Positions 8,256-15,647 of a stretch of DNA of 38,157 nucleotides are shown here, one piece after another. The stretch is from NCBI GenBank assembly GCA_016201825.1, contig JACQCD010000047.1, positions 1-38,157 on the forward strand. The letters run 5' to 3'. The position numbers and the translations under genes were made by a program. This DNA is from Nitrospirota bacterium (GTDB lineage Bacteria > Nitrospirota > Nitrospiria > 2-01-FULL-66-17). The notes below the pieces were generated by a model that ran no database searches, had not been told where the DNA came from, and saw only the letters and a program-made list of their open reading frames with translations. The stretch's first letter is position 1, and every line of letters starts with the position of its first letter.

Positions 8256-8505
8256 TCACCCACCCTCTTGCCAGCGTCCCGTCACGAACGGGACCGATCA
8301 CTCGAAGCCGAAGGTTCGCATTCCAAGTCCCGGCAGGAATCCAGTCATCATACCACTCCAGCACGGCGAAGCGAGAGAGAATCCATTGGGAGGACACGAG
8401 GCCGCCGGCGCGTATCAACTGCAGGAATCTCATCGAAGTGGGATCATGGGTACCCCAGATCGACGCCGCCTGACAAGCCTCTTTGCTCGTACCGCTGATC
8501 GGGAT

Positions 8506-9483
8506 CTACTTGCCGCTGTTGCTCGGATCGATGCCCTTCGCCATCGAGGCATCTCCGCCCAGGGCACGGGCCATGGTCTCCACGTTCTCCTTCATCATGC
8601 CCACGTACGTGTGCCGCGGGTCTTCCAGCTCGCCCGGCAGGTCGTCGTCGCGCAACGTATCGATGAATTTCACCCCGGCTTCGCGCCCAATCTGATTCAA
8701 CACTTTGCTGGGGAAAACTTCTGACCCGAAAATCGCGGGCACGGCCTCGGCCTTGAGTTGCTTGATCAACGAGATCACGTCTTGAGGGGATGGCTGAGCG
8801 AAGTCCGAGGGTTGGACGGCGCCGATCACGGTGCAGCCGTACCGCGGGCAGAAGTACGCCCATGAATCATGGTAGGTCACGAGCTTGCGATTCTTTTCAG
8901 GGATGGTCTTAAACGCCGTCATGATCGCTTCGTCAAGCTGTTTGAGCTTGGCGAGATAGACCGCGGCATTCGCCTCGTACGCCGCCTTATGTGCGGGATC
9001 GGCGCGCACCAGCGTGTCGCGAGTGATCTCGGCGTACTTCATCGCGTGCGCCACGTTCAGCCACAGGTGGGGGTTGGGATCGCCCCTGTCTGGGGGAAAC
9101 GAGAAGTCAAACACCCAGTCCTTCCGATTGATCGTCTGGGTGGCCAGCTCGACCACCTCCGCGGTCTTTTTCTTGTTCGTGGAGACAAGTTTCATGGTCG
9201 GGGTTTCGAGGTGGAGACCGTTGACGATGATGACGTCGGCCTGCGAGATATACGCGATGTCTCCGGGCCTCGGTTCGAAGGTGTGCGAGTCGGTTCCCTC
9301 GGGGATCAACCCGTGGAGCTCCACGTTCGAGCCCGCCACGTTTCGGACAATATTGGTGATCGGCGCCACCGTGGTCAACACTTTGATTTTCTTTTCCCCA
9401 TCGGCACGCGCAACGACTCCGGCCCCGAGAATTGAGAGGATGAGGATCGCGGCACTTGCGTGAATCAACACTGTTGTTCTCAT
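8506..9483 (-). CDS. Periplasmic metal-binding protein of the ZnuA/TroA type (orphan)
   Basis: The protein has 325 aa. The ATG at 9483 is chosen because AAGGAGA sits just upstream and the product then begins with a normal signal peptide (residues 1-27). This is a cluster A-I solute-binding protein for Zn, Mn or Ni. The four metal ligands expected for the family are at H67 (SHTFEP), H139 (NPHLWLN), H205 (TYHDSW) and E255 (FGSEVF). The His-rich loop of classical ZnuA is absent. No ABC permease or ATPase lies nearby. The next gene upstream is a porin with a NikR-like operator, so nickel is a candidate substrate; this is inference. Confidence 0.85.
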   Translation of the reverse strand: MRTTVLIHASAAILILSILGAGVVARADGEKKIKVLTTVAPITNIVRNVAGSNVELHGLIPEGTDSHTFEPRPGDIAYISQADVIIVNGLHLETPTMKLVSTNKKKTAEVVELATQTINRKDWVFDFSFPPDRGDPNPHLWLNVAHAMKYAEITRDTLVRADPAHKAAYEANAAVYLAKLKQLDEAIMTAFKTIPEKNRKLVTYHDSWAYFCPRYGCTVIGAVQPSDFAQPSPQDVISLIKQLKAEAVPAIFGSEVFPSKVLNQIGREAGVKFIDTLRDDDLPGELEDPRHTYVGMMKENVETMARALGGDASMAKGIDPSNSGK

Positions 9484-9544
9484 CGATGCTCTCCTTGGGG
9501 TCATTCGGTCTCTCGGGTGATCCATGATTCCACCCATCGTCTTC

Positions 9545-10888
9545 CTAAAAGTGAACCTGGGTCCTGAGTCCGTAAACGACTGCCGGATCAACGGCCCCAT
9601 TTCCAGCGGGATTGGCCACGTACTGGACGTCAGGTGTGACGTGGAAGCCCTTGGTGGAACCATCTCCGCTCACCACGAACTTGTAATAGATCTCGGCGTA
9701 ATGTTCCTTGTCGGAAAAACCCGTCGCCGATTTGTAGGCGCCACTCGGCGCCACGAGCCCATAGGCGAGGCCGACCACATCATCAGGCCGGCCAATCCGT
9801 GCGGCTGACGTCACCACGCCAGCGCTGAAGGTCTTATCGAACTGAGCCACGTCGGGATCTTGGTACCCCGCTCGGGCCCAAATCCCCACCGCGCTGGAGA
9901 GCTGTTGATCCAGACTCAGACCGAAACCCGAATTCCGACTTTTGATCTGAACCTGATCTGCTGCCGGGCTGATCAATGCACAATTGAAGAAGACCCCCGG
10001 AGCGCTGGCGCTCTGACAATGCGGCGTCTGCCGCTCCCACGCGTACGCCCGGTAGTTTCCCACTCGGCCGGCTCCTTGGACTTTAAAAGTCAGTTCACCC
10101 ATCAGGAAGGGATCGTTGAAAAAACTGGTGTAGTCTCCATTTCCCTCGAACCACCCGAGGGTGACGATCCAGGCGTTCGACGGATAGGCAGTGAGGACAA
10201 CGCCCGGCCCGAAGAAATTGACCGATCCGCCCCAGTCGATCGCGATGTTGTTGTTGAAATGCTGGGCAATGTACTGAAACGTCTCCTTGTTCGCGTAGTT
10301 GTTTTCATCGAAGTAGGACGTGAGATCGATCTGTCCCATGGTGATCTTGAGGAAATCCCTCAGCAGACGGTGCTCGTAGCGCACTTCGTTGACGTTCAAC
10401 GACTCCGGATTGTTGAAGGTCTCGACGTCGTTGTTGGGACCGGTCAGATTGCCGTCGGGATTGGTGAAGAGCGGCGGCAAATTGCTGAGTCCTACTCCCT
10501 GCTCGATATCCAGCCGCAGGAGAAAAGACCCCTTGTTCCCAATCGGCGATTCGAGAAAGAGGTCGGCCGACATCTGGCCCTCCGCCCCATTCCCGCCAAA
10601 TGCCGAGGGGGTACCCACGCTCTTCTGATAAATCGCGGTCGCTCCCCCGCTCAACTTGGCGCCAAACGCGCTCTGGACTGGATGGAGTTTGTGACCTTCC
10701 CCATCCGTGGTTTCCCCATCCTTCTTTTCAATTTGCTCAACTCTCCCCTTGAGGCCTTCGACCTCTTGTTTGAGACTCTCCATTTCACCGGCCTGGCTGA
10801 TGCCCATACCCAGTGGCGACAACCACACTATCAGAACCGCGATACGGGTCGCCTGCATCGACTCCATCACGCATCCCTTGAAATTCAT
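9545..10888 (-). CDS. OprB-type outer-membrane porin
   Basis: The protein has 447 aa. A signal peptide (VLIVWLSPLGMGISQA) is followed by a short coiled coil (SLKQEVEGLKGRVEQIEKK) and then by alternating beta strands ending in the aromatic residue of QVHF. These are the hallmarks of carbohydrate-selective/OprB-like porins in this kind of bacterium. ATG codons at 10888 and 10867 both have good ribosome sites. The longer form is given. The promoter region carries dyad sites matching the NikR gene product encoded just upstream, and the metal-binding protein gene lies 61 nt downstream. The pair therefore probably forms an outer-membrane and periplasmic uptake route for a metal or metal chelate. 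Confidence 0.8.
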   Translation of the reverse strand: MNFKGCVMESMQATRIAVLIVWLSPLGMGISQAGEMESLKQEVEGLKGRVEQIEKKDGETTDGEGHKLHPVQSAFGAKLSGGATAIYQKSVGTPSAFGGNGAEGQMSADLFLESPIGNKGSFLLRLDIEQGVGLSNLPPLFTNPDGNLTGPNNDVETFNNPESLNVNEVRYEHRLLRDFLKITMGQIDLTSYFDENNYANKETFQYIAQHFNNNIAIDWGGSVNFFGPGVVLTAYPSNAWIVTLGWFEGNGDYTSFFNDPFLMGELTFKVQGAGRVGNYRAYAWERQTPHCQSASAPGVFFNCALISPAADQVQIKSRNSGFGLSLDQQLSSAVGIWARAGYQDPDVAQFDKTFSAGVVTSAARIGRPDDVVGLAYGLVAPSGAYKSATGFSDKEHYAEIYYKFVVSGDGSTKGFHVTPDVQYVANPAGNGAVDPAVVYGLRTQVHF

Positions 10889-10914
10889 ACAATTTCTCCC
10901 AACCGTAAAAATTG

Positions 10915-10975
10915 GTGCTACATTTATAAAATAAGTAGCATTATATAGTGTTACGTGTCAAGACTTTATTGCTAC
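10915..10975 (-). promoter_or_regulatory. Promoter with NikR-like operator half-sites upstream of the porin
   Basis: On the plus strand GTGCTAC (10915-10921) and GTAGCAT (10935-10941) form a dyad with a 13-nt spacer (6 of 7 positions paired). A further half-site GTGTTAC lies at 10948-10954 and a related TTGCTAC at 10969-10975. On the minus strand a perfect TATAAT (10945-10940) lies between half-sites, and TTGACA is at 10961-10956. These two are only 10 nt apart and so are not a normal -35/-10 pair. Binding over these sites would block transcription of the porin. As I recall, Geobacter NikR uses GTGTTAC/GTAACAC arms with a spacer of this size. Confidence 0.6.
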
Positions 10976-11090
10976 GATCTTTATTCCCTTACCAAGCGAT
11001 CGAACGAAGACTCGTTAGAATCTTGGCGATAACCGGGGAATGAGTGCGTTCTTTGAGGACTGAAGGGGGGCGTGTTCGGGAGAGTCTCGG

Positions 11091-11579
11091 CTACAAGTCT
11101 TTTCCGGTCGTCGTCATCGTAAATTTTCCGTGCTTGACGCCCTTGGTGCCGATCAGTCGATCGGCGATCTTCTTGACCTCGCCGCCCTTGCCCTGAACGA
11201 CCAGCACTTCCAGACAGTGGTGCTCGTCCAGGTGGATGTGCAGCGTGGAACGAAAGAGTTTTTGGAACTGGTGCTGCAGATCGGTCAGGGTGTCGCTCAG
11301 CTCCCGGACCTCGTGGTCGTAGACGATGGTGACGGTGCCGACGATCTCGCGGTTCTCGTCCCAGTCCTGTTCAACGAGCGAATCCCGGATGAGGTCTCGG
11401 ATGGCTTCCGAACGGTTGGTGTACCCCTTTTTCTCGATGACCTGGTCGAAGCGTTCCAGCAGGTAGCCCTCCATCGAAACCCCGAAGCGTTGGAGCTCGT
11501 CGCTCTTTTTCGGCGCGCCCCCGGCCCGGCCGTGCTTTTCCCCGTGTTTCTCGGAGATGTGATATCGAACATCCTTCAT
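11091..11579 (-). CDS. nikR: Nickel-responsive regulator NikR
   Basis: The protein has 162 aa. A ribbon-helix-helix DNA-binding domain (about residues 28-70, [19 protein letters not shown]) is followed by an ACT-like nickel domain. The nickel ligands are all present: H89 in YDHE, H114 and H116 in LHIHLDE, and C122 in HHCLEV. NikR normally starts near residue 28. Here about 27 extra residues, including H7, H12 and H16, precede it, and the upstream ATG is supported by the ATGA overlap with the preceding PCP_red gene. NikR usually represses nickel import genes. Its placement as the last gene of a PCP_red operon is unusual, and its own targets probably include the porin promoter 200 nt downstream. 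Confidence 0.92.
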   Translation of the reverse strand: MKDVRYHISEKHGEKHGRAGGAPKKSDELQRFGVSMEGYLLERFDQVIEKKGYTNRSEAIRDLIRDSLVEQDWDENREIVGTVTIVYDHEVRELSDTLTDLQHQFQKLFRSTLHIHLDEHHCLEVLVVQGKGGEVKKIADRLIGTKGVKHGKFTMTTTGKDL

Positions 11580-12580
11580 TTCTCGATCTTCAGGTCGCCC
11601 TCGCCCTTCAGGTAGTTGCGGAACCGCTGCATGAGCCCCTCGCCGAGCACGCCGACGTGCGGCTTCTTGGCCATGTACTCGCGGATTTCATCGAGCCGCT
11701 TGTCCGCCTGCTCGTTGCCTTGAAGGCGTTTGACCTGTTGCTTGGCGGTATCGAAGGCGTCAAAGGTCAACTCGGTGTAGCCTAACTTCCGGATGCGCAT
11801 GACCGCCTTCATCATCGCCTCGTTCCGAAATGTGGTCAGCAGGTCCGACGTGATGACGGTCGCGCCTTGCTTGCGGGCTCGGCGCTCGGCGGCCTTCTTG
11901 ATCCCGCTTCGGACGAAATCGGGAGACGTCTGAAGCCGGGCCCAGGCCTCCTCGCTCCAGCGAACCGGTTCGACCGGCGCCTCCCAGACCCGGGTGAGCG
12001 CTTCTTCGGTCATCTCGCCGATACCATGGGCGCGCGCGAGGTCCTCGGCATCGGCCTTGAGCATCTGGACGACGAACTCGGTGGCCATCGGAGGCGTGCC
12101 CGCGACCTTCCCCATCAGCTTCGCGGTCGCTTCAGCCGTCCACGGCATCTCCGCGGACGGCCTGCCCTCATCGCGGGCACCAAGCGCTTCCACCTTCTCC
12201 AGCAGTTCGACGTTCACCTCCATGTGCCCACGCTCGCGGGCGACGTCTTCGGCGATCCGGCGGACCATGTCCTGCATGAACGCGGGGGCAGTGGCAAGAC
12301 GTTTCTTGGCGGCCTGCGTCCAGTGGAGATGCCCCTTGGCGATCTGATCCGCCGCGTCTTTGAGCTCTGCCTCGCCCCCCATCGAACCCATCGAGGCGTT
12401 TTTCCAGCCGGCGAGTTGCTCGGCCGTGATGAGGGAGAGGCCCAGCTCGCGGGCCTTCTTCTCGGCGAGCTTCTTCACCATCCCGCGGAGAAAGATCGGC
12501 GCGCGCTGGAGGCTCTCCAGCGCCGACTCGCTCCAGCGAATCTCGACGGTCTGATTGGACGACTCACTCGACATGACCAT
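11576..12580 (-). CDS. Protein made of four PCP_red repeats
   Basis: The protein has 334 aa and consists almost wholly of PCP_red-like units at about residues 14-60 ([10 protein letters not shown]), 86-130 ([10 protein letters not shown]), 146-200 ([10 protein letters not shown], with a longer central part) and 206-252 ([10 protein letters not shown]). A helical, Lys-rich tail follows to 334. There is no signal peptide or membrane helix, so it is cytoplasmic. Repeat 3 is the most divergent and lacks the usual P-x-F after the first helix. No enzyme domain is present, so a scaffold or ligand carrier is more likely than a catalyst. It begins immediately after the stop of the di-iron gene and its own stop overlaps nikR, so translation is coupled across the operon. 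Confidence 0.85.
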   Translation of the reverse strand: MVMSSESSNQTVEIRWSESALESLQRAPIFLRGMVKKLAEKKARELGLSLITAEQLAGWKNASMGSMGGEAELKDAADQIAKGHLHWTQAAKKRLATAPAFMQDMVRRIAEDVARERGHMEVNVELLEKVEALGARDEGRPSAEMPWTAEATAKLMGKVAGTPPMATEFVVQMLKADAEDLARAHGIGEMTEEALTRVWEAPVEPVRWSEEAWARLQTSPDFVRSGIKKAAERRARKQGATVITSDLLTTFRNEAMMKAVMRIRKLGYTELTFDAFDTAKQQVKRLQGNEQADKRLDEIREYMAKKPHVGVLGEGLMQRFRNYLKGEGDLKIEK

Positions 12581-13306
12581 TCACCCCTGACCGAACACCG
12601 CGCGCACCAGCCCATCCCAGAACAGGGTGCGCCATTTCAACGAACGCATCGCCCCCTCCCGGATCAGCGCCTGCCCTTCTTCGGTCTCGGCGTGGCGGGC
12701 GATCAGGGCGTTGAAAATATCGGCGTGCTCGACGTCTTCTTGGATATGCAGCGTAAAATAGCAGATCTGCTCCGCGGTCAGGTCCGTGTTGTTGCGGATC
12801 CCGGCCACGAGGGACTGGAACATCGTTGGAATGGAAAACTCGTGGCCGGGACCGACCGCTCCGAGACCGATCCTAAAGTCTTCACCGCGAGTCAGGGCGA
12901 GGTGCCCCCTGATATACGCGTCGGTCTCTGGTAGCGGACGGACCCGCCCCCATTCCTCGTCCCGCAAACCCGTCGCGGCAAGAAAATCGCGATAGAGATG
13001 GACGTGGCTTCGAAAGATCGTCGCCTGGCCCACCGCGGCGTCCCGCCCGCTGACGGCGCCAAACTCATCATCAAACACATGGCGGAACAGCGCCGCAGCA
13101 TCCTGGTCAGGAATCTTCGGCAGGAGGTTGGTCATGTAGGTCGTGAAGACCCTGACGAGTTGGTAGTGCTGGAGCCCAAACGTCCTGATCTGGGCGAGGG
13201 TGAGCGGCTCGGAAGCGAACCGCTGGAGGAAGGGATGACGAACCCCTCCATGGGCCAAGATCTCTCGTTCCAGCCCCGCAATAAACGCCGAGGCCTGAGT
13301 CGTCAC
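12581..13306 (-). CDS. Haem-oxygenase-like di-iron oxidase (TenA/CADD superfamily)
   Basis: The protein has 241 aa. I place the start at GTG 13306, just past the previous stop and behind a GGGGGGATGAGG ribosome site. The longer frame to 13333 would need a TTG inside the previous gene. The all-helical sequence carries a six-ligand set expected of haem-oxygenase-like di-iron proteins: E81 (DDEFG), H103 (HVHLYRDFL), E156 (GHEFS), and H187, D191, H194 (HIQEDVEH, pattern HxxxDxxH). Relatives include Chlamydia CADD and other oxidases that cleave or hydroxylate small molecules, as well as cofactorless PqqC. An oxidative step on a tetrapyrrole or metallophore precursor is my inference from the PCP_red and NikR neighbours. 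Confidence 0.8.
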   Translation of the reverse strand: MTTQASAFIAGLEREILAHGGVRHPFLQRFASEPLTLAQIRTFGLQHYQLVRVFTTYMTNLLPKIPDQDAAALFRHVFDDEFGAVSGRDAAVGQATIFRSHVHLYRDFLAATGLRDEEWGRVRPLPETDAYIRGHLALTRGEDFRIGLGAVGPGHEFSIPTMFQSLVAGIRNNTDLTAEQICYFTLHIQEDVEHADIFNALIARHAETEEGQALIREGAMRSLKWRTLFWDGLVRAVFGQG

Positions 13307-13310
13307 GACC

Positions 13311-14072
13311 TCATCCCCCCATGAACTTGGCAAAGGCGCTCTTGGCCTGATCCATCATGTCGACCGTCACCTCGGCGCGCCCCTTTTCGCGCGTCAGGCG
13401 TTCGATTTCCTTCTTGGCCATCGGACGAATGAAGAAGGGGATGTTTTCAAGCCGCTGCCGGGCTTCGGCCGTCCAGCCCATCTCGCCGGAGGTGTTGCTA
13501 TAGCGATCCAGCATAGCTTGCGTCACGAAGGTCTCTCCGGCCTTTCGAGCGCCCTCTTCGATCTCGCCCCGAACCGTGGGGCGAACGAATTCCGGAATCT
13601 TCTCGAGACGATCGAGGGCTTCGGCCGACCACTCCAAGCTTGCTGAGCTATCCGAGCTTGCTGGGCGCAACACAGGGCCGCTCTCACGGCCCGAGGCTGC
13701 GAGACGTTCTTGACCCCCAGCCCCCTGACCCATTGACGCCACCATCGACGAGAACGGACAGGTTCCACCACCCTCGCCACTCGACGCCATCGCCGACGTC
13801 ACCGCGGCAGCCGACGTCATCCCCGGCACAGGGCACTCCGCGCCGTCTTTCAATGTGCCTCGCGTCAGTTCGAAGGGCTCCGGCGCGGTGGTCCGTCCGC
13901 CGATCTTCACCCCCAGGGCTTGTACCATCTGGGTCTCGCCCGGGTTGGTCACCATCGAAAACCTGGCCTTGCAGGTCGGACAGAGAAACTCGACGCCCAG
14001 CGAGCCCTCTCCAGGTTTTTCAACCTTCTGAAAGAGCATGAACGTCTCGCAATTCATACACACGAACTTCAT
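13311..14072 (-). CDS. Zinc-ribbon protein with two PCP_red domains and two CP motifs
   Basis: The protein has 253 aa behind an AAGGAG site. The N-terminus is a four-Cys zinc ribbon (C5, C8, C31, C34). A flexible middle part holds two Cys-Pro pairs, C80-P81 and C105-P106, which resemble haem-regulatory CP motifs. Two PCP_red repeats occupy about 146-192 (EWSAEALDRL) and 198-245 (GWTAEARQRL). Residues 120-139 are encoded by an interspersed palindromic repeat inserted in frame. The gene follows the Mrp ATPase by 60 nt and precedes the di-iron oxidase by 4 nt. No catalytic residues are seen. A metal- or tetrapyrrole-binding adaptor is the likeliest role. Confidence 0.82.
   Translation of the reverse strand: MKFVCMNCETFMLFQKVEKPGEGSLGVEFLCPTCKARFSMVTNPGETQMVQALGVKIGGRTTAPEPFELTRGTLKDGAECPVPGMTSAAAVTSAMASSGEGGGTCPFSSMVASMGQGAGGQERLAASGRESGPVLRPASSDSSASLEWSAEALDRLEKIPEFVRPTVRGEIEEGARKAGETFVTQAMLDRYSNTSGEMGWTAEARQRLENIPFFIRPMAKKEIERLTREKGRAEVTVDMMDQAKSAFAKFMGG
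13656..13714. repeat. Palindromic repeat family B, copy inside a PCP_red gene
   Basis: This 59-bp block aligns without gaps to 25463-25521, at 41 of 59 identical positions by my count. The ends are conserved (GCTTGC..GCGCAA and GAGGCTGCGAGACG..TTGAC). The centre is a perfect stem GGGCCG/CGGCCC with a 6-nt loop. It is read in frame and encodes the linker between zinc ribbon and PCP_red domain. Confidence 0.6.
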
Positions 14073-14132
14073 ATCACTCTCCTTGCTTCGCCGAAGCGGA
14101 GACCCGCGGCTCCTTCTCCACGTCCAGGATCG

Positions 14133-15053
14133 CTACAGGCGTTCCGCCAGAATCCGCTTGAAATCAAGGCAGTCCACGATCCGCTGGGCAACCTCATCGA
14201 ACCGTTTGGCGATCGGGTGGACACCGTCCAGGATCGGGGTCCCGGTGTCGCAACTGCGGCTTAACTCGCGGTCGAAGGGAATCTTGCCGAGCACGGGTAT
14301 ATCCAGATCCGCCGCGAGCGCCTCGACATTCCCCACGAACAGATCGCTCTCGTGCCCGCACTGCGGGCAGTGGTATCCGCTCATATTTTCGAGCAATCCG
14401 ATCACCGGGATGCCCACGTCGCGGGCGTACATGACGGACTTTCTGACGACATCGGTCGTGACCTCCGATGGCGTCGTCACGACCACCGCGCCGTCCAACT
14501 CCGGCAGAAATCCTGCGATCGCCGGCGGTTTATCTGCCGCGGCCCCCGGCGGAAGATCGGCCAGGAGGAGATCTAAATTCCCCCACGCGATATCGGCGAG
14601 GAATTCGCGGATTACATTCATCTCCAACATCCCAAGCCAGACGGGGCTGAGCTCCATCGAGCCATTCCACCGGACCGGCGCGTGATCGCGCAGGAAAAAG
14701 TCCATCGAGGCCACCCGAATGCCCAGGGGGCCTTCAGGTGGAACCGCACCGTCCGGCGTGATCTCAAACCGACGGCCCGTGATCCCCAGCATTTTGGGGA
14801 CGCACGGACCGTTCAGATCCACATCCAACACACCGACCTTCTGCCCCCGGCGCGCAAACGCCAGCGCCAAATTGACGGTGGACATGCTCTTCCCCACTCC
14901 TCCCTTGCCGCTCATGACCACGATTTTGCGCGTGATCCGTCCCATGCGGATCTTGACCTGCAGCGCCTGATCGACGATCTGCCGCATGACCTGGGCATCG
15001 TCGGGAAACTGAAGCTTGCTCAGGATGGTTTTGAGGTCTTTGGAGGGAGTCAT
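14133..15053 (-). CDS. Mrp/NBP35-type P-loop ATPase, iron-sulfur cluster carrier
   Basis: The protein has 306 aa from ATG 15053. A TTG at 15068 would add five residues. The deviant Walker A (SGKGGVGKS, residues 48-56), the switch region DVDLNGP, the DLPPG motif and the cluster-binding CPQC (C229, C232) identify the Mrp/ApbC/NBP35 family. These proteins bind and transfer a [4Fe-4S] cluster using ATP. The DUF59 domain of full-length Mrp is missing. As first gene of the PCP_red operon it could supply clusters to, or energise metal transfer among, the downstream proteins. Family members devoted to nickel enzymes (for example CooC-like ATPases) also exist, so a nickel role is an alternative that would fit nikR. 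Confidence 0.88.
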   Translation of the reverse strand: MTPSKDLKTILSKLQFPDDAQVMRQIVDQALQVKIRMGRITRKIVVMSGKGGVGKSMSTVNLALAFARRGQKVGVLDVDLNGPCVPKMLGITGRRFEITPDGAVPPEGPLGIRVASMDFFLRDHAPVRWNGSMELSPVWLGMLEMNVIREFLADIAWGNLDLLLADLPPGAAADKPPAIAGFLPELDGAVVVTTPSEVTTDVVRKSVMYARDVGIPVIGLLENMSGYHCPQCGHESDLFVGNVEALAADLDIPVLGKIPFDRELSRSCDTGTPILDGVHPIAKRFDEVAQRIVDCLDFKRILAERL

Positions 15054-15076
15054 GGATGCACTGGACAAAGCCCTAT

Positions 15077-15106
15077 ATTGTCGTCGATCGTTTTTTCAGA
15101 ATGCAA
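15077..15106 (-). promoter_or_regulatory. Putative promoter of the Mrp-PCP_red-NikR operon
   Basis: On the minus strand TTGCAT (15106-15101) and GACAAT (15082-15077) are 18 nt apart, upstream of the Mrp gene in the 94-nt gap after the HU gene. The start codon would lie only about 17 nt after transcription begins. The match is moderate, and read-through from the HU gene is possible. Confidence 0.35.
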
Positions 15107-15147
15107 GCGGTCCGGCTCCTGAACCCGGCGTCGCTCGGTCCCGCCGC

Positions 15148-15435
15148 CTACTTGCCACCCAAGATCGCGTCCTTGGCGGCTTTGGCCACCCGGAACTTCA
15201 CGACCTTCTTGGCGGGAATCTTGAGCGCCGCACCCGTCTGGGGGTTTCGGCCCATCCGCGCCTTGCGCTGCACCAGCACCAGTTTCCCGAGGCCGGGCAG
15301 GGTGAAGCCGTTCCGGGCCTCCTTATACGCCAGACTGACCAGAACCTCCAAGCCCTTGACCACCGTCTTGCGCGGAAGATCGACCTTCGTCGCGAGGTGT
15401 TCGATGATTTGCGATTTCGTCATTGCTTTGGCCAT
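15148..15435 (-). CDS. HU-family nucleoid protein
   Basis: The protein has 95 aa with a strong AGGAGGG site. It follows the HU/IHF pattern: MTKSQIIEHLATKV at the N-terminus, GFTLPGLGKLVLVQRKAR across the saddle, the DNA-minor-groove arm GRNPQTGAALKIPAKK, and VVKFRVAKAAKDAI at the end. The arm keeps the RNPxTG motif whose proline intercalates DNA. HU bends DNA and compacts the nucleoid. The gene lies upstream of, and in the same direction as, the PCP_red operon, and no terminator is visible between them. Lys-rich, with no unusual extension. Confidence 0.95.
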   Translation of the reverse strand: MAKAMTKSQIIEHLATKVDLPRKTVVKGLEVLVSLAYKEARNGFTLPGLGKLVLVQRKARMGRNPQTGAALKIPAKKVVKFRVAKAAKDAILGGK

Positions 15436-15558
15436 ACGGTGCCCTCCTGTCGAGTAATATGGAAGAAAACAGCCCCACCCGCGTCAGACATGGTGCAACA
15501 AAACGCGGCCATCATACGCTAAAACGCTTGAAATGGGAAGGGGGGCGCGCCGCGGCGG

Positions 15559-15588
15559 TTGTACATTTCCAGGAAATCTTGCTAGACT
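15559..15588 (+). promoter_or_regulatory. Sigma-70 promoter for the HD-GYP gene
   Basis: TTGTAC at 15559-15564 and TAGACT at 15583-15588 are spaced by 18 nt. The expected start near 15595 gives a leader of about 53 nt before the ATG at 15648. Confidence 0.5.
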
Positions 15589-15647
15589 TTTCGTGAGCGT
15601 GCTCCCACTGAAATCATACCGATCTTGAATCTCTCGTCACGGCACAG

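Noticed and set aside
8218-8433. 71-aa frame in the gap between PHP and metal-binding genes
   Set aside because: Composition is acceptable, but there is no ribosome site. It overlaps the PHP start and matches no family that I know. The same gap has only a hairpin at 8276-8294.
13307-13333. Upstream extension of the di-iron oxidase from 13333
   Set aside because: This start would be TTG inside the previous gene. The GTG at 13306 has a better ribosome site and fits the tight operon spacing.
622-15053. PCP_red domains as evidence for chlorophyll synthesis
   Set aside because: None of the catalytic subunits of protochlorophyllide reductase, nor any other pigment gene, is present. The domain is used in other protein contexts here.
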